Origin: Ulvibacter litoralis
GTDB lineage: Bacteria; Bacteroidota; Bacteroidia; Flavobacteriales; Flavobacteriaceae
Direction of reading: 5' to 3'
Assembly: GCF_900102055.1 (NCBI RefSeq)
Contig: NZ_FNBA01000004.1
Span: forward strand, 124,001 to 188,000
Length of the DNA: 64,000 nucleotides
The position numbers were made by a program, and so were the translations under genes. This document shows, piece after piece, positions 44,676 through 54,235 of the stretch. The notes beneath the pieces are model-generated. The model worked only from the letters and a program-made list of their open reading frames with translations, made no database searches and was not told the DNA's origin. Position 1 is the first letter of the stretch, and the number at the start of each line of letters is the position of its first letter.

Positions 44676-45314
44676 TTATGAGCGGACTTGAAAGGAATTT
44701 ACAGCTTTTTGAATAATAGTTTCTCCTGATAGAATTTCAAAGGCTTGATTTTTAGCAACGTTGTTTTCTAAACTTTCTACTAAAGTATGTGCAACATCCC
44801 AACGTGGTATTTCTCCGCGTGTATTTAACTTTTGGTCTAATTGAATTTTCCCAGTTCCTTCATTATTCGTTAAAGCACCTGGCCTAACAATAGTAAATGT
44901 AAGTCCGCTAATGTCCAAATACTGATCAGCGTTGTACTTTGCTTTAATATATTCTTTTAATTCGGTGGCTTCTTCTGGCTTATCGGCTCCCATAGAACTC
45001 AGCATTACAAACTTTGAGATGCGATCTTTTTTAGAAGCATCAATTAATCGTTTTGCGCCTTCCTGGTCAACATTAACAACATCTTTTCCTCCAGATCCTG
45101 CTGCAAAAATCACTTTATCTATTCCTTTAGTAGTTTGTGAAACATCTTTAGCCAGATCTCCCATAACGGTTTCTATTCCTTGCGATTCAAAGTTCTTTTT
45201 TTGATCCTCGTTCCGAACCATCGCAACAGGAGTATATTGATCTGAGTCTTTTAATATATTGACAATTTTAGTTCCGGTGGTGCCTGTCGCACCTGCTATT
45301 AATACTTTTTCCAT
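44676..45314 (-). CDS. NAD(P)-binding SDR/NmrA-like protein
   Basis: A 212-aa atypical short-chain dehydrogenase. The Rossmann dinucleotide motif is 'VLIAGATGTTGTKIVNIL' (residues 4-21), with 'VIFAAGSGGKDVVNVDQEGA' and 'FVMLSSMGADKPEEA' following. A 'YIKAKYNADQYL' segment stands at the YxxxK position without the canonical Tyr-x3-Lys. It resembles the SDR_a5/YwnB-type oxidoreductases. Substrate unknown. It is a single-gene unit with its own terminator. Confidence 0.87.
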   Translation of the reverse strand: MEKVLIAGATGTTGTKIVNILKDSDQYTPVAMVRNEDQKKNFESQGIETVMGDLAKDVSQTTKGIDKVIFAAGSGGKDVVNVDQEGAKRLIDASKKDRISKFVMLSSMGADKPEEATELKEYIKAKYNADQYLDISGLTFTIVRPGALTNNEGTGKIQLDQKLNTRGEIPRWDVAHTLVESLENNVAKNQAFEILSGETIIQKAVNSFQVRS

Positions 45315-45401
45315 ACATACAAGATACTTAATATACTATGCGTAGAAATAGAGCTTAACTTCTTTTAACGTGCAATCTTCAAAGTTTTAAGATTGTTTAA
45401 C

Positions 45402-45429
45402 AAAAAGAGGAGGTCGTTAAACCTCCTCT
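45402..45429 (-). terminator. Terminator of asnB
   Basis: Perfect 9-nt arms AGAGGAGGT (45406-45414) and ACCTCCTCT (45421-45429) with a 6-nt loop. On the minus strand a run of T residues (45402-45405) follows. Confidence 0.88.
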
Positions 45430-45452
45430 GTAAATGATTGAGCGAATTCTAT

Positions 45453-47117
45453 TTAATAAGCTTCATCGTGTACGTTTTTTACAGCACGTCCGCTAGGGTC
45501 GTTCATGTTCTTGAAACTTTCGTCCCATTCCAAAGCAACAGGACTACTACAAGCGACACTAGGAACCGATGGTACACTCAATGCAGCAGCGTCACTCGGA
45601 AAATGTTCAGTAAAAATAGAACGGTAGTAAAACTCTTCTTTGCTGGTCGGTGGCTGAATTGGGAATTTGTAATGTGCATTGGCCAATTGTTCATCAGTTA
45701 CTTCTGCATTTACCATTTCTTTTAACGTATCTATCCAGTTATAGCCAACGCCGTCGCTAAATTGTTCTTTCTGTCTCCAAGCAACGCTTTCTGGAAGCAT
45801 ATCTTCAAAAGCTTTCCGAAGGACCCATTTTTCCATGCGTTCGCCATTAATCATTTTGTCTTGTGGGTTGATGCTCATGGCGACATCCATAAATTCTTTG
45901 TCTAAGAAAGGGACACGACCTTCAATGCCCCAAGAAGCAAGAGATTTGTTAGCACGTAAACAATCGTACATGTGTAATTTGTCTAGTTTGCGAACATTCT
46001 CATCATGAAAATCTTTAGCAGTTGGCGCTTTATGGAAGTATAAATACCCTCCAAAAATTTCATCTGCACCTTCACCGCTCAATACCATTTTAATTCCCAT
46101 CGCTTTAATAGCACGAGCCATAAGATACATAGGAGTGGAGGCACGAATGGTTGTAATGTCGTATGTTTCTAAGTGATAAATAACATCTTTAATCGCGTCA
46201 ATACCTTCTTGAATGGTAAATTTAATTTCATGATGAATGGTGTCTAGGTGTTTGGCAACTTTTTCGGCAGCAGCCAAATCTGGAGAACCTTCTAATCCGA
46301 TAGCAAAGGAATGCAATTGCGGATACCACGCTTTGTCTTGATCTTCACTTTCTATTCGTTTGTCTGAATATTTTTTGGCAATGGCAGAAGTAATAGACGA
46401 GTCTAATCCTCCCGATAATAAAACACCGTAAGGCACATCACTCATTAGCTGACGGTGTACAGCATCCTCTAACGCTTTACGAAGTTTTTTAATGTCGGTT
46501 TCATTTTCTTTTACCGCATCGTATTCCATCCAATCGCGGGTGTACCAACGTTTCAATTCGCCTTCAGTACTATCTAAATAATGTCCTGGAGGAAATAATT
46601 CAATCTTTGTACAAACTCCTTCTAAAGCTTTTAATTCCGAAGCTACATAAAAAGTTCCATTTTGATCCCATCCCATATACAACGGAATAATACCCATATG
46701 GTCACGAGCAATTAGGTAGGAATCTTTTTCTACATCGTAAATGGCAAATCCAAAAATCCCGTTTAGTTCGTCAAGAAAGGCATTGCCTTTTTCTTTGTAA
46801 AGCGCTAAAATTACTTCACAATCACTTTTTGTTTGAAACGCATACGTGCCTTCAAATTGTTTGCGTAATTGTAAGTGATTGTAAATTTCACCGTTTGCGG
46901 CTAGTATTAGGTTTTTGTCTTCACTAAATAATGGCTGTTTTCCAGAAGTTGGATCTACAATAGCCAAACGTTCGTGTGCCATTATCGCGTTCTCATTACT
47001 GAAAATACCACTCCAATCTGGACCACGATGTCTAATAGATTTTGACATTTCTAATACTTGAGGGCGCAAGGTCTCTGCTGTTTCTTTCAGTTTGAAGGCG
47101 CATACAATTCCACACAT
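45453..47117 (-). CDS. asnB: Asparagine synthetase B (glutamine-hydrolysing)
   Basis: Makes asparagine from aspartate with glutamine and ATP. 554 aa, as in bacterial AsnB. The N-terminal glutaminase starts 'MCGIVCAFKL' with the nucleophile Cys2 and has 'RGPDWSGIFSNENAIMAHER' and 'NGEIYNHLQLR'. The synthetase domain has the P-loop 'GVLLSGGLDSSITSAIAKKY' and 'MVLSGEGADEIFGGYLYFH'. The C-terminal tail with repeated 'VPSV' is variable. Terminators flank the gene, so it is its own unit. Confidence 0.97.
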   Translation of the reverse strand: MCGIVCAFKLKETAETLRPQVLEMSKSIRHRGPDWSGIFSNENAIMAHERLAIVDPTSGKQPLFSEDKNLILAANGEIYNHLQLRKQFEGTYAFQTKSDCEVILALYKEKGNAFLDELNGIFGFAIYDVEKDSYLIARDHMGIIPLYMGWDQNGTFYVASELKALEGVCTKIELFPPGHYLDSTEGELKRWYTRDWMEYDAVKENETDIKKLRKALEDAVHRQLMSDVPYGVLLSGGLDSSITSAIAKKYSDKRIESEDQDKAWYPQLHSFAIGLEGSPDLAAAEKVAKHLDTIHHEIKFTIQEGIDAIKDVIYHLETYDITTIRASTPMYLMARAIKAMGIKMVLSGEGADEIFGGYLYFHKAPTAKDFHDENVRKLDKLHMYDCLRANKSLASWGIEGRVPFLDKEFMDVAMSINPQDKMINGERMEKWVLRKAFEDMLPESVAWRQKEQFSDGVGYNWIDTLKEMVNAEVTDEQLANAHYKFPIQPPTSKEEFYYRSIFTEHFPSDAAALSVPSVPSVACSSPVALEWDESFKNMNDPSGRAVKNVHDEAY

Positions 47118-47156
47118 AATTTTTAATTTATAGTTCGTTTTTGTTAAAATTAGTTC

Positions 47157-47190
47157 AAAAAAAAACCGTCAAGTTAGGAAACTTGACGGT
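47157..47190 (-). terminator. Terminator between the E1 dehydrogenase and asnB genes
   Basis: Perfect 12-nt arms AACCGTCAAGTT (47163-47174) and AACTTGACGGTT (47179-47190). On the minus strand a T-run (47157-47164) follows. It lies about 200 nt past the E1 gene stop and 40 nt before the asnB start. Confidence 0.88.
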
Positions 47191-47388
47191 TTAGTATAGG
47201 GTACAAGCTTCTGTTACGTTAGACGATTATTATTAATGTTATTATTATTAAATACGAATTGTGACATAATACTTGATGTATCTTATTTGTTTTGGTAAAT
47301 ATTCAATAAAAAAAACATGGAATCCAAATTTTTATTGAATTAAATGTAAAATTATTGATAATTGTCCTTCTGAAACTATTTTAAACGA

Positions 47389-49803
47389 TTAGCGTAACTT
47401 CGGAAAATTTACAGGATTTACTTCGTGCATCATATCGTACACTTTTTCAAAAATATCTTCGGTTGAAGGTTTAGAAAAGTAATCTCCATCTGTTCCGTAA
47501 GCAGGTCTATGTGGCTTAGCAGTAAGTGTTTGTGGCTTACTGTCTAAATGTTTGTATCCATCTTGCTCATCTAATAAGTTTTGCAAAATATACGCAGAAG
47601 CACCACCAGAAACATCTTCGTCAATGACTAAAACACGATTGGTTTTTTGAACACTTTTCACCATGTCTTTATTTAAATCGAGCGGTAATAATGATTGTAT
47701 GTCAATTACTTCAGCGTCAATTCCAACTTGGTTTAACTCTTTAGCAGCTTCTTCAACCACACGTAAGGTACTTCCGTAGGAAATAAGAGTGATATCAGTT
47801 CCTTCTTTTATCGTTTCAACCAAACCGATTGGAGTTCTAAATTCTCCAAGGTTTGTTGGCATTTTTTCTTTTAAACGGTATCCATTTAAGCATTCAATGA
47901 CCAATGCTGGTTCGTCAGTTTCAAGAAGTGTATTGTAAAAACCAGCAGCTTTCGTCATGTTTCGTGGTACTAAAATGTACATTCCACGTAGTAAGTGAAT
48001 TAAACCACCCATTTGCGATCCACTATGCCAAATACCTTCCAATCTGTGACCACGAGTACGAACAATAAGCGGTGCTTTTTGTTTTCCTTTGGTTCTGTAA
48101 CGAACTGTGACCAAATCGTCACTCATTATTTGAAGGCAGTACAAAATGTAATCCAAGTATTGAATTTCGGCAATAGGGCGTAGGCCTCGCATTGCCATTC
48201 CAATTCCTTGTCCGAGAATGGTAGCTTCTCTAATTCCAGTATCTGCAACACGTTGCTCACCGTATTTATCTTGCATACCCTCCAAACCTTGGTTTACATC
48301 GCCAATGGTTCCAGCATCCTCTCCAAAAATTAATGTATTTGGATGTTTTGTGAAAATAGCATCAAAGTTATCGCGTAAAACCAAACGGGCATCTACATCA
48401 GTTGCTTTGTCGTCGTAAGTAGGTTTAATTTCCGTAACGGTTGTTGCATTTTCTTTTGCTTCAGAATAAAGATCTGAGCTGTATTTTGGTTGAATGATTT
48501 CAAAATAGTTGTTAATCCAATCTTGAAGTTGTCCTTTTTCAGGAGAAGTTTCCGAAGCGACATAACGCAACGCCTTTCTCGTTGAAGCAGCAATCATTCT
48601 TCTATTTGGTTCCTTTTCAGCAGCCAAATCAGTTTTTAACTTTTCAATAAATATTTTATTAGAAGAACTTTCAGCTAAATTGCCTAACAAGGTAACAGCT
48701 TCTTGTTGTTCTCTTTTTTGAGGGGCTAAAAAGGCTTCCCAAGCGGCTTTTTTACCTTCTCTAACTTGCTTTTTGATTTGCTTTTCAATCTCACTAAGTT
48801 CTTCTTCCGTAGCCATGTCATTGGCAAGCATCCACATTCTCATTTGCACATTACAATCGAACTCAGATTCCCATTGTAAACGTTCAGGGCTTTTGTATCG
48901 TTCGTGTGAACCACTGGTAGAGTGACCTTGTGGTTGTGTAAGTTGTTGTACGTGAATTAAAACAGGAACGTGTTCTTCTCTTGCAAGTTTTCCTGCTTTT
49001 TGATATTCTTCGACTAATGTTGGATAGTCCCAACCATTAACGCGAATTATTTCGTAACCGTTTTCTGTTTCGGTACGTTGAAATCCTTTTAATACTTCGC
49101 TAATATTCTCTTTGGTAGTTTGGTGTTTTGCATGTACAGAAATTCCGTATTCATCATCCCAAACACTCATTACCATGGGTACTTGTAATACACCAGCAGC
49201 ATTTATGGTTTCCCAAAATAAACCTTCACTTGTACTTGCGTTTCCAATCGTTCCCCAAGCAACTTCGTTCCCGTTGATAGAAAAATTGGTTTTATTTTCA
49301 ATTCCTTTTACGTTTCTAAAAATCTTAGAAGCTTGTGCTAATCCAAGTAAACGTGGCATTTGTCCTGCTGTAGGTGAAATATCAGGACTACTATTGTATT
49401 GTGTGGTTAAATTTTTCCATGTTCCGTCATCATTCAAACTGTGTGTTGAGAAATGACCTCCCATTTGACGACCTGCGCTCATCGGGTCTGCTTCGATATC
49501 GGTATGAGCGTACAAACCAGCGAAAAATTGTTCAATATTTAATTTCCCTAAAGCCATCATAAAGGTTTGATCACGGTAGTAACCACTACGCCAATCTCCT
49601 TTTTTAAACGCTTTTGCCCAAGCAAGTTGAGGAACTTCTTTCCCATCTCCAAATATTCCGAATTTGGCTTTCCCTGTCAAAACTTCTCTACGACCCAATA
49701 AACTGCATTCGCGACTTGTTACAGCGATTTTATAATCGTTGAGTACTTCAGCTTTAAAATCGTCAAAAGATAATTCGCTATTTGTTTGTGGGTTTGTTTG
49801 CAT
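47389..49803 (-). CDS. 2-oxoacid dehydrogenase E1, fused alpha and beta subunits
   Basis: An 804-aa thiamine-diphosphate enzyme decarboxylating branched-chain-type 2-oxoacids for the lipoyl E2. The alpha half has 'GQMPRLLGLAQASKIF' and the cofactor region 'EVAWGTIGNASTSEGLFWET', followed by 'GHSTSGSHERYKSPERLQWE'. The beta half (about 455-804) has 'TLIFGEDAGTIGDVNQGLEG', 'IAEIQYLDYILYCLQIMSDD' and 'VLVIDEDVSGGASAYILQNL'. The one-chain fusion is usual in Bacteroidota. Start at 49803 rather than 49854, because the promoter box lies in between. Confidence 0.93.
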   Translation of the reverse strand: MQTNPQTNSELSFDDFKAEVLNDYKIAVTSRECSLLGRREVLTGKAKFGIFGDGKEVPQLAWAKAFKKGDWRSGYYRDQTFMMALGKLNIEQFFAGLYAHTDIEADPMSAGRQMGGHFSTHSLNDDGTWKNLTTQYNSSPDISPTAGQMPRLLGLAQASKIFRNVKGIENKTNFSINGNEVAWGTIGNASTSEGLFWETINAAGVLQVPMVMSVWDDEYGISVHAKHQTTKENISEVLKGFQRTETENGYEIIRVNGWDYPTLVEEYQKAGKLAREEHVPVLIHVQQLTQPQGHSTSGSHERYKSPERLQWESEFDCNVQMRMWMLANDMATEEELSEIEKQIKKQVREGKKAAWEAFLAPQKREQQEAVTLLGNLAESSSNKIFIEKLKTDLAAEKEPNRRMIAASTRKALRYVASETSPEKGQLQDWINNYFEIIQPKYSSDLYSEAKENATTVTEIKPTYDDKATDVDARLVLRDNFDAIFTKHPNTLIFGEDAGTIGDVNQGLEGMQDKYGEQRVADTGIREATILGQGIGMAMRGLRPIAEIQYLDYILYCLQIMSDDLVTVRYRTKGKQKAPLIVRTRGHRLEGIWHSGSQMGGLIHLLRGMYILVPRNMTKAAGFYNTLLETDEPALVIECLNGYRLKEKMPTNLGEFRTPIGLVETIKEGTDITLISYGSTLRVVEEAAKELNQVGIDAEVIDIQSLLPLDLNKDMVKSVQKTNRVLVIDEDVSGGASAYILQNLLDEQDGYKHLDSKPQTLTAKPHRPAYGTDGDYFSKPSTEDIFEKVYDMMHEVNPVNFPKLR

Positions 49804-49827
49804 AAAATTTGGAATAGTTTGGTATTG

Positions 49828-49835
49828 CAAAAGTA
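49828..49835 (-). promoter_or_regulatory. -7 box of the E1 dehydrogenase gene
   Basis: TACTTTTG on the minus strand, with a TTG 20 nt further upstream, close to the Bacteroidota consensus. It leaves a leader of about 20 nt to the ATG at 49803 and excludes the longer frame starting at 49854. Confidence 0.65.
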
Positions 49836-49900
49836 GCGAAAAACGCCTTGCCAAACAATGCTAAAGTTTTAAAGAATTCTTAATTTTTGGGGATATATTT

Positions 49901-50128
49901 TTAAGTATTCTTAGTAAAACTTATTATTTTGAGAATTACAATACGAATGAGTAAAACAAAAGGGGCTCCGTGGAATAAAAAATCAAACCAATCTTTAAAC
50001 TCCATTCCGTGTCCGCCACCAAGAACCCATTTGAGTTTCCCCCAAACATGGGGTTCTGGGAAAAAGGGAGCTAGTCCTAATGTTAAACAGGCGATGCCTA
50101 TAATTTGCCAATTGTTTATCAATTTCAT
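49901..50128 (-). CDS. Small two-helix membrane protein
   Basis: A 75-aa protein with helices at about 8-24 and 50-70, joined by 'PHVWGKLKWVLGGGHGMEFK', then 'DWFDFLFHGAPF'. The conserved-looking Gly/Trp/His loop and the size match a small membrane protein I recall in many Bacteroidota without a function. It follows the M1-like gene by 21 nt on the same strand, so the two could be co-transcribed. Its stop is 98 nt from the E1 gene start. Confidence 0.75.
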   Translation of the reverse strand: MKLINNWQIIGIACLTLGLAPFFPEPHVWGKLKWVLGGGHGMEFKDWFDFLFHGAPFVLLIRIVILKIISFTKNT

Positions 50129-50149
50129 TTTACTTTTTTCATTTGAAAA

Positions 50150-52963
50150 TTAATACCATTCTCTCGTAAAAAGGCCTAATAATGTTTTCGGACTTAAAGT
50201 GACCGTGAATCGAACTTTTTCATCATAATTAGACAAACTAGGTTCAAATCCGAGGTTGGAGTAGATAGGGAAGTACAATTCAAAGTAATCTGCAACTAAG
50301 TTTACACGAATTCCGCTATCAAATACAGCTTTTGTTCCTATTCCTTTGTTATGAACTAATCCGACATCGCCATAGGCATAAATCCAACTCCAAATATTTG
50401 TACTGGCATTAATAGTAGTCATCCAACTGTCTGCAAAGGCAGGTGTTAGTTGTGATTTAAATCCTCCTTCAGAAACAATAAACTGCTGACTAAATAATCC
50501 TTGGTCTTCACTTCGTCCGTAATAACCGTATTCAAATAAATAATCGGTAGGTCTGTCTAATGCAAAATCGAAAAAATGCTCGTCACTTCCTGTGTCATTA
50601 AACAGAAAAGCTCCAGCAAATAATCGAACATTCAATTGTCGGTTGTTATTGAAAAGTTTTCGGTATTCTAAGGTTGCAAATAACTTGCTAAACTTGGAAG
50701 ATATTTGGTAATCGGCGACACCTCTAAAATAATTAATCAAATTGGGATTGCTATATACATATTGTGCGTTAAAAACACTATAGTTTGGCTCCTGATTGGG
50801 TTTTAAAGGATCTTCATCTCTATAAACATTCACATTTTTAATGTTTATAAACTGCTTCTTATTGTTTCTTAAATCGTTTTCTCTAAATGAAAATGTAATA
50901 AAAGGCGTGAACTTTTTATAAAACAAGTCTTGATCGTAAGAGTAATAACTTCCCGAAAAACCATAACGCATAGAGTATAAATTTTCGGTGTCTAATCGTT
51001 GGGTATAAACAATAGATCCACTTCCAATTAAGTTTTTTGAACGAAATCCAAATTGCGGTTCTACTTTGTAATGAATTCCCTTAGGTAGGACCGTCTTGTT
51101 GTACAACTTCAATCCTGCCGAAACACCATCGTACAAATTGTATTCAAAAATTGGCATGAAGAATAATTGATTGTAATGTGGGTCTTCTATATCTTGAAAG
51201 ATTCGAAATTGAATTGGTCTATTCAGCAAGCCCTTAACTTTTTTGTAATTATTCCGAAGGTTGTATTCAGGAATAACGCTTTCGTAGTTTAAAGCTAATT
51301 TCCGAATATCGGCAGCGGCAATAGTAACAGAAGTAGTATCGATAAAAGGCGGTATCCATTTTTTTGAAATCACTTCCTTTTTATTAATACCAAATAAAGG
51401 AACAGGAAGGGTACTATTGTTTAAATTTTTAACCTGAACACGCAGCGAATCGCCTTGTTTTTTTATCTTTTTTATTTTGAAATCGATTGTTTTTCTGGAA
51501 TCTACGTAATCTTCAAAAAACCAATTTACAGGGAGTGTTGTGTTTTGTTCGATAATTTTCTGAAAGGAATCGGAAGTAGTCGGCTTTAGTTTGTTTTCAG
51601 TATAAAACTGAGCAATACTTTTTGAAAGCACTTCATCTCCCAGATAATCTGAAAGGTATTGTAATCCTTGTCCGCCGTAATAACTATTCGCAATGTTTTT
51701 GTTGAACTTTAGTAAGGAATCCTTCGGAAGAGTTAGCTTTTGATGTAAATTATTGCGTGCCATATTTAGATACAGCAGCGGATACTGGTCATTAAACTCT
51801 AAATCGGCGCCATGTGCCCATTTAATAATCCAAAAATCGCTTAGGTTTCCTATAATTTTCATTTTAGGATAATACGTATCTACATACTCCATCATCAGGT
51901 AGATCTGAAGCGCACCCGACAACCAATAATCGTCACGAGGATGAAGGTTTAAAGTATTTTCGATGTAGTTTCTCGATATGGTCTTAAGTTGTTCCATATC
52001 GTATTCAAATCCGTCAGGAAACGGGCTGATAAAATTGGGCAACTGATTTAATCCATACACAGGATTCTTTTTGTAATCTACTTCGCTAATCACCATTTTT
52101 TCAAAAGGATACTCTCCCAGTTTTTCATCTAAAAAATGTGCGATTCTATCAATAACGAGCGCTCTAATTGGAGGCGTTATTTTTTTGTCTTGCAAATTGG
52201 TTACGATAGCGAGTTTATCGGTTTCAATTACTTCAAAACTTGGTTGCTTCTCTAAATACAGAATTACCCTTGAACGATGATTTCCTTGTAGTGTTGTTGT
52301 TTTATTTTCTTCGGAAATTGTTTCAGAAATAACATCTAAGTCGGAAGTAAGCGTATATGTTTTTGGGGTATGAAACGCAACCGAAAAGGTAGAAGGAGTT
52401 AGGTATAAATCGTCAGTGTTTTTATTACTATACGCCTCCCATTTTTCAGTATAAACAGCAGGCGAAAGGTACCAATATTGCAAGTTGTAGTCGTTTTGAT
52501 TGGTAACTCCATACCGTGTAAACTTATCGTTTGGAAGCTTTACAGTGTAAGTACATGTAAACGTATAACTTTCATTTGGTTGTAACGGATTATCTAATGT
52601 AATCTTTAAAATGTCTGCGGCGGCACCTCGTTCCCAAGGCAATGGTGAGTTGGTTTCGTTAACAATTGTTTCAATCGTTGTTTTTCCTCGGTTTTTATCT
52701 TTTTCAAAATGAAATGAACTGTCGTAATTTTCAGAAAATCGTTTTCCTAAAGGTGTTGTTTTACTGCTGAAGCTATTCGCCCAATCGTTTAGGTAAATTT
52801 CGTTTAAAACAGTATTGGACGTATTAAAATATTCAATCTGTTGTGTGATTGCAATCGAATTTGAATCTGGTAGTAAAGTAGCTTCAATAGTTATTCGATG
52901 TTGTGCATGCAAAAGCCCCGACAACAAAAATAATAGGAGTACTAAGTTGTTTTTCTGCTTCAA
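50150..52963 (-). CDS. M1-peptidase-like outer-membrane protein lacking HExxH
   Basis: A 937-aa exported protein: signal peptide (1-20, ending LLHAQ), an M1-aminopeptidase-like N-terminal half (beta saddle with 'RYGVTNQNDYNLQYWYLSPA', then a catalytic-like domain) and a C-terminal half (about 580-937) of aromatic-ended strands finishing 'LLGLFTREWY', which looks like an outer-membrane beta barrel. Where M1 enzymes have HExxH and the second Glu helix, this one has 'LKTISRNYIENTL' and 'DYWLSGALQIYL' (about 325-360), so the zinc site is missing. Likely a non-enzymatic or altered member. It overlaps the upstream nuclease gene by 4 nt. Confidence 0.8.
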   Translation of the reverse strand: MKQKNNLVLLLFLLSGLLHAQHRITIEATLLPDSNSIAITQQIEYFNTSNTVLNEIYLNDWANSFSSKTTPLGKRFSENYDSSFHFEKDKNRGKTTIETIVNETNSPLPWERGAAADILKITLDNPLQPNESYTFTCTYTVKLPNDKFTRYGVTNQNDYNLQYWYLSPAVYTEKWEAYSNKNTDDLYLTPSTFSVAFHTPKTYTLTSDLDVISETISEENKTTTLQGNHRSRVILYLEKQPSFEVIETDKLAIVTNLQDKKITPPIRALVIDRIAHFLDEKLGEYPFEKMVISEVDYKKNPVYGLNQLPNFISPFPDGFEYDMEQLKTISRNYIENTLNLHPRDDYWLSGALQIYLMMEYVDTYYPKMKIIGNLSDFWIIKWAHGADLEFNDQYPLLYLNMARNNLHQKLTLPKDSLLKFNKNIANSYYGGQGLQYLSDYLGDEVLSKSIAQFYTENKLKPTTSDSFQKIIEQNTTLPVNWFFEDYVDSRKTIDFKIKKIKKQGDSLRVQVKNLNNSTLPVPLFGINKKEVISKKWIPPFIDTTSVTIAAADIRKLALNYESVIPEYNLRNNYKKVKGLLNRPIQFRIFQDIEDPHYNQLFFMPIFEYNLYDGVSAGLKLYNKTVLPKGIHYKVEPQFGFRSKNLIGSGSIVYTQRLDTENLYSMRYGFSGSYYSYDQDLFYKKFTPFITFSFRENDLRNNKKQFINIKNVNVYRDEDPLKPNQEPNYSVFNAQYVYSNPNLINYFRGVADYQISSKFSKLFATLEYRKLFNNNRQLNVRLFAGAFLFNDTGSDEHFFDFALDRPTDYLFEYGYYGRSEDQGLFSQQFIVSEGGFKSQLTPAFADSWMTTINASTNIWSWIYAYGDVGLVHNKGIGTKAVFDSGIRVNLVADYFELYFPIYSNLGFEPSLSNYDEKVRFTVTLSPKTLLGLFTREWY

Positions 52964-54210
52964 GAAGTCTTTAAAAATTTAATTGGATTTCCCAACGATT
53001 GGTTATTTTTTAGGTAATAAACTCCGTTGGTTAGGTGTGAGACATTGATTAATCTGGTTTTAGAAGTACTAGCAGGTGCGGTTAGTACATTTTGACCTAA
53101 CGTATTGTAAATGGTAAATGATACAGTTTCAGAAATAGTCGGCGCTATTTGTAGCCTTAATTCATCTACAACAATCGTATTTTCAAGTTCTATTTGAAGG
53201 GTTGTTGCTTCAAATTCCGAAGTACTTAATACAATTTCTTTATTTGTCTCTAACTCCATTACAACGGGTAAATGGTCACTCATATTGTAAATATTGTCCC
53301 GAGTTGTTTGATCAAAAACGCCTATGCAATCTACATTATTAATATTTTGATTGTAGCAGTTTCCGTTGTTTCCGTAAGCTTTATACGTGTCAGGTACATA
53401 GCGAAGTTTCGGATCGGTTTGCATATTTTCAGAAATCATTATAAAATCAAAACGATCATCTAAACCACCACCAGCTCCTGCGCCAAAAGGCCCTGAACTT
53501 GTTCGTGTACTCTGTGTATGAATATCTTGAAAGCTTGTATTAGAACTCCACGATCCTGGGCGATTAATAGGATCTACCAATACAATAGCGTTGGTAGGAT
53601 CTAGTATTTCTTCGTAAGCAGGTTCAGTCGCTCTGTATAAATTAAAATCTCCAGAGAAGATTACAAACGAGTCTGGATCAATATTCGCAAAATGGTCTGT
53701 AAGTTCTGTTACCATGTTTAAACGAAGCGTTTGGTTGGCAGAGCCTTGACTCGATTTTAAATGTGTTACATATACTTCAATCAATACAGGATCTGTGCCT
53801 TGATCTTCCGTATTCAATCTCAGTACATACCGATTAATATCGCGAACTTCGGTAGGAATTACTTCAGAATAGACAAGCGTAAACATGGAGCTTCTGTAAT
53901 ATAGCATTTGCTGTAAATCTGTATCTGAACTGGACTGATTTAAAACAAAAGGAGCCGCCGAATAATTCGCGCCTTCGTCATTAAGTGCGATGTTTAGCAC
54001 TTGATCTGAACCATTCTGGCTCTGTAACTCGCACACCATAAAAATATCGGGTTCGTAGTTGTCGAGAATGTCTTGAAGTAGGATAGAACGATCCCCAGGC
54101 AAGAATCTTGGAAATTCTAATAAATTATAAAACATAGTTTTAATCGTGTTTTGCGCAAAGGTTTGGCACACACTAAAGACTACTGCTATAAATAATAGTT
54201 TTTTAAACAT
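52960..54210 (-). CDS. Type IX-secreted endonuclease/exonuclease/phosphatase-family protein
   Basis: A 416-aa exported protein: signal peptide (1-19, ending TFAQ), an EEP domain with 'DIFMVCELQSQNGSDQVLNI' (Glu metal ligand), 'VIFSGDFNLYRATEPAYEEI' (GDFN motif), 'DDRFDFIMIS' and the final 'NMSDHLPVVMEL' (SDH motif), so the catalytic set is complete. The C-terminal Por domain (about 340-416; 'SFTIYNTLGQNVLTA', 'TNGVYYLKNNQS') predicts surface delivery. It may be an extracellular nuclease or phosphodiesterase; the substrate cannot be told. Confidence 0.92.
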   Translation of the reverse strand: MFKKLLFIAVVFSVCQTFAQNTIKTMFYNLLEFPRFLPGDRSILLQDILDNYEPDIFMVCELQSQNGSDQVLNIALNDEGANYSAAPFVLNQSSSDTDLQQMLYYRSSMFTLVYSEVIPTEVRDINRYVLRLNTEDQGTDPVLIEVYVTHLKSSQGSANQTLRLNMVTELTDHFANIDPDSFVIFSGDFNLYRATEPAYEEILDPTNAIVLVDPINRPGSWSSNTSFQDIHTQSTRTSSGPFGAGAGGGLDDRFDFIMISENMQTDPKLRYVPDTYKAYGNNGNCYNQNINNVDCIGVFDQTTRDNIYNMSDHLPVVMELETNKEIVLSTSEFEATTLQIELENTIVVDELRLQIAPTISETVSFTIYNTLGQNVLTAPASTSKTRLINVSHLTNGVYYLKNNQSLGNPIKFLKTS

Positions 54211-54235
54211 TGCAGGGGAGTTGTTAGGTTCCTTA

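Noticed and set aside
49804-49854. Longer N-terminus of the E1 dehydrogenase
   Set aside because: A -33/-7 promoter lies inside this extension, and homologues begin near the ATG at 49803.
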